A DNA stretch of 64,000 nucleotides. Origin: DATAYA01 sp963754235 (GTDB lineage: Bacteria; Pseudomonadota; Alphaproteobacteria; Acetobacterales; Acetobacteraceae). The notes under the pieces are model-generated. The model was not told the origin of the DNA. It searched no databases and saw only the letters and a list, made by a program, of their open reading frames with translations. The stretch's first letter is position 1. Each line of letters opens with the position of its first letter. The stretch lies in assembly GCA_963754235.1 (NCBI GenBank), contig CAVWFK010000044.1, positions 62,001-126,000 on the forward strand, in the 5' to 3' direction. Position numbers and translations under genes: made by a program. Shown piece by piece: positions 62,639 to 64,000 of this stretch.

Positions 62639-64000
62639 CTACGGGTGCGCCATCTTGAGCCGGGCGCGTGCAGCCCGTGCAGCCCCCGCACCCGCCCGCT
62701 GCATCAGCCACCAGTACACGCCACCGCCAACGGCCACGCCGATGAACCAGGAGAATGCGGCGAAGCCATGCAACGCCGGGAGGAACACGAACAGCATTCC
62801 AGCCACCGCACCCGCGACCAGCGCCCAGACGGCGTTGGGATTGACCCCGCCACGGTACCAATAGTGGCCGTCCGGCCGGTCGTTGTAGAGGTCGTCCACG
62901 AACAGGTGCTCGTGCCGCACGATGTGGTAGTCCGTCACGAGGATACCGTAGAGCGGCCCGATGGCGGCGCCGAGCGTGTCCAGCGTGTAGTGGATGATCT
63001 CGGGCGAGTTGAACAGGTGCCACGGCATCACCGCCACCGAGCCCACGGCCGCGATCATGCCCCCGCGGATGAAGGTGATGTGCTTCGGCGAGACATTGGC
63101 GAAGTCGAAAGCGGGTGAGACGAAGTTAGCGACGATGTTGATGCCAATGGTGGCAATCAGGAAGGTCGCCGCGCCGAGCACTGCTGCCGTGGTGCTGTCG
63201 ATCCGCGCCACCAGATCGACCGGGTCGCCGATGAACTGGCCGAATACCGTGAACGATCCGGACGTTGTCACGACCGTGACCAGCGAGAATGCCAGGAAGT
63301 TCACCGGGAGTCCCCAGAAATTGCCTCTCCGTACCGCGCCCATGTTGGTGGCGAACCGCGAGAAATCGCTGAAGTTGACCATCGGGCCCGAAAAGTACGA
63401 CACCACCAGCGCGGTCGCGACGACCATCTGCCAGACCGCCGTCCAACCCGAGAACTTCACCTCCCCGAGGGTAAAGCTGATATTGTGCCAGCCGGCCTTG
63501 TAGACGATCCAGCCGGCGAGCGCGAACATCACCGCATACACGCCAGGCCCTGCCCAGTCGATAAACACGGTGATCGCCTTCATGCCGCGGTAGAATACCA
63601 GGAACTGGCAGACCCACATGACCAGAAAGGCGAACCAGCCAATATAGGAGAGTCCGAGGAACGAGCTCTGCTGGTACACTGCAAATTGCGGCAGGAATTT
63701 GAGGATCACGACGATCAGCGCCCGCGAGGCGACGTAGGTCTGGATGCCGTACCAGGCAATCGCTATCACGCCGCGGATCACCGCCGCGATGTTGGCGCCG
63801 AAAACACCGAACGACAGGCGGCACACTACAGGATAGGGGACCCCGAGATCCACGCCCGGCTTAGCAACCAAATTGGTCGCGAACATCACGATGACGATGC
63901 CCACGATCAGGCACACCAGCACCTGCCAGGCAGCGATGCCGAGCGCGAATAGGCTGCCCGCGAACAGATAGCCGCCGACGCTGTGCACGTCAGACATCCA
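62639..64000 (-). CDS. NCS1-family nucleobase/allantoin transporter (5' end beyond window)
   Basis: Partial: the coding frame is open to the window edge, where WMSDVHSVGGY matches the interior N-terminal segment of NCS1 transporters, so perhaps 30-50 residues lie beyond 64000. About ten to twelve membrane helices are visible. Motifs are YPVVCRLSFGVFGANIAAVI, WYGIQTYVASRAL, SYFSGPMVNFSDFSRF and GPLYGILVTDYHIVR. NCS1 members import cytosine, purines, hydantoins or allantoin with H+ or Na+. Pairing with puuE suggests allantoin or related ureides. Confidence 0.9.
   Translation of the reverse strand, partial: WMSDVHSVGGYLFAGSLFALGIAAWQVLVCLIVGIVIVMFATNLVAKPGVDLGVPYPVVCRLSFGVFGANIAAVIRGVIAIAWYGIQTYVASRALIVVILKFLPQFAVYQQSSFLGLSYIGWFAFLVMWVCQFLVFYRGMKAITVFIDWAGPGVYAVMFALAGWIVYKAGWHNISFTLGEVKFSGWTAVWQMVVATALVVSYFSGPMVNFSDFSRFATNMGAVRRGNFWGLPVNFLAFSLVTVVTTSGSFTVFGQFIGDPVDLVARIDSTTAAVLGAATFLIATIGINIVANFVSPAFDFANVSPKHITFIRGGMIAAVGSVAVMPWHLFNSPEIIHYTLDTLGAAIGPLYGILVTDYHIVRHEHLFVDDLYNDRPDGHYWYRGGVNPNAVWALVAGAVAGMLFVFLPALHGFAAFSWFIGVAVGGGVYWWLMQRAGAGAARAARARLKMAHP

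Overview
The window is G+C-rich, gene-dense bacterial DNA. Gene content (several CUT2 sugar-type ABC importers, a PotABCD-type importer, BKACE/carnitine genes, a hut locus, a WbsX-type glycosyltransferase) and codon usage point to an alphaproteobacterium, perhaps Rhodospirillales/Acetobacteraceae; the family-level guess is weak. I see no rRNA, tRNA, CRISPR array, insertion sequence or phage gene.

Layout. 0.1-2.3 kb: OmpR-type response regulator and histidine kinase (minus), then a crotonase. 3.2-10.1 kb: two very large multidomain glycosyltransferases with overlapping ends, probably for surface polysaccharide. 10.2-19.8 kb: two CUT2 importers on either side of a secreted gamma-glutamyltransferase. 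19.9-21.8 kb: a family-3 solute-binding protein and an ornithine-cyclodeaminase-family gene. 21.9-29.5 kb: a plus-strand catabolic cluster encoding a UbiD decarboxylase, Rieske oxygenase, HpaB-type flavin monooxygenase, a flavin reductase fused to a LysR effector domain, a RidA-family protein, a DUF1028 protein and a LysR regulator. 29.6-33.9 kb: PotABCD-like importer. 34.0-39.2 kb: hut locus with hutH (plus) divergent from a second cyclodeaminase-family gene, hutU and a PhnD-like binding protein (minus). 39.4-44.3 kb: secreted MsrA, a third CUT2 importer, and two small unknown genes. 44.4-54.1 kb: peptide-type ABC importer, GlxA-type regulator and a carnitine-degradation module. 54.1-54.5 kb: tandem repeats. 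54.5-61.6 kb: minus-strand operon of a patatin-like membrane protein, a dihaem cytochrome c lipoprotein and a GMC oxidoreductase. 61.7-64 kb: allantoinase-type deacetylase and an NCS1 transporter that runs off the window.

The most interesting item is the flavin reductase at 26177-27349. Its C-terminal half is a LysR effector-binding domain without a DNA-binding domain, and it resembles the effector domain of the LysR regulator at the end of the same cluster. This suggests one ligand controls both transcription and FADH2/FMNH2 supply.

A second window-wide pattern is that at least thirteen genes are interrupted by single-base indels while the protein sequence continues cleanly in another frame. 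The density is extreme at 34.0-37.4 kb (PhnD-like, hutU, cyclodeaminase). I annotate each as one gene and give the break positions. Sequencing or assembly error is the simplest explanation, but recent decay cannot be excluded from sequence alone.
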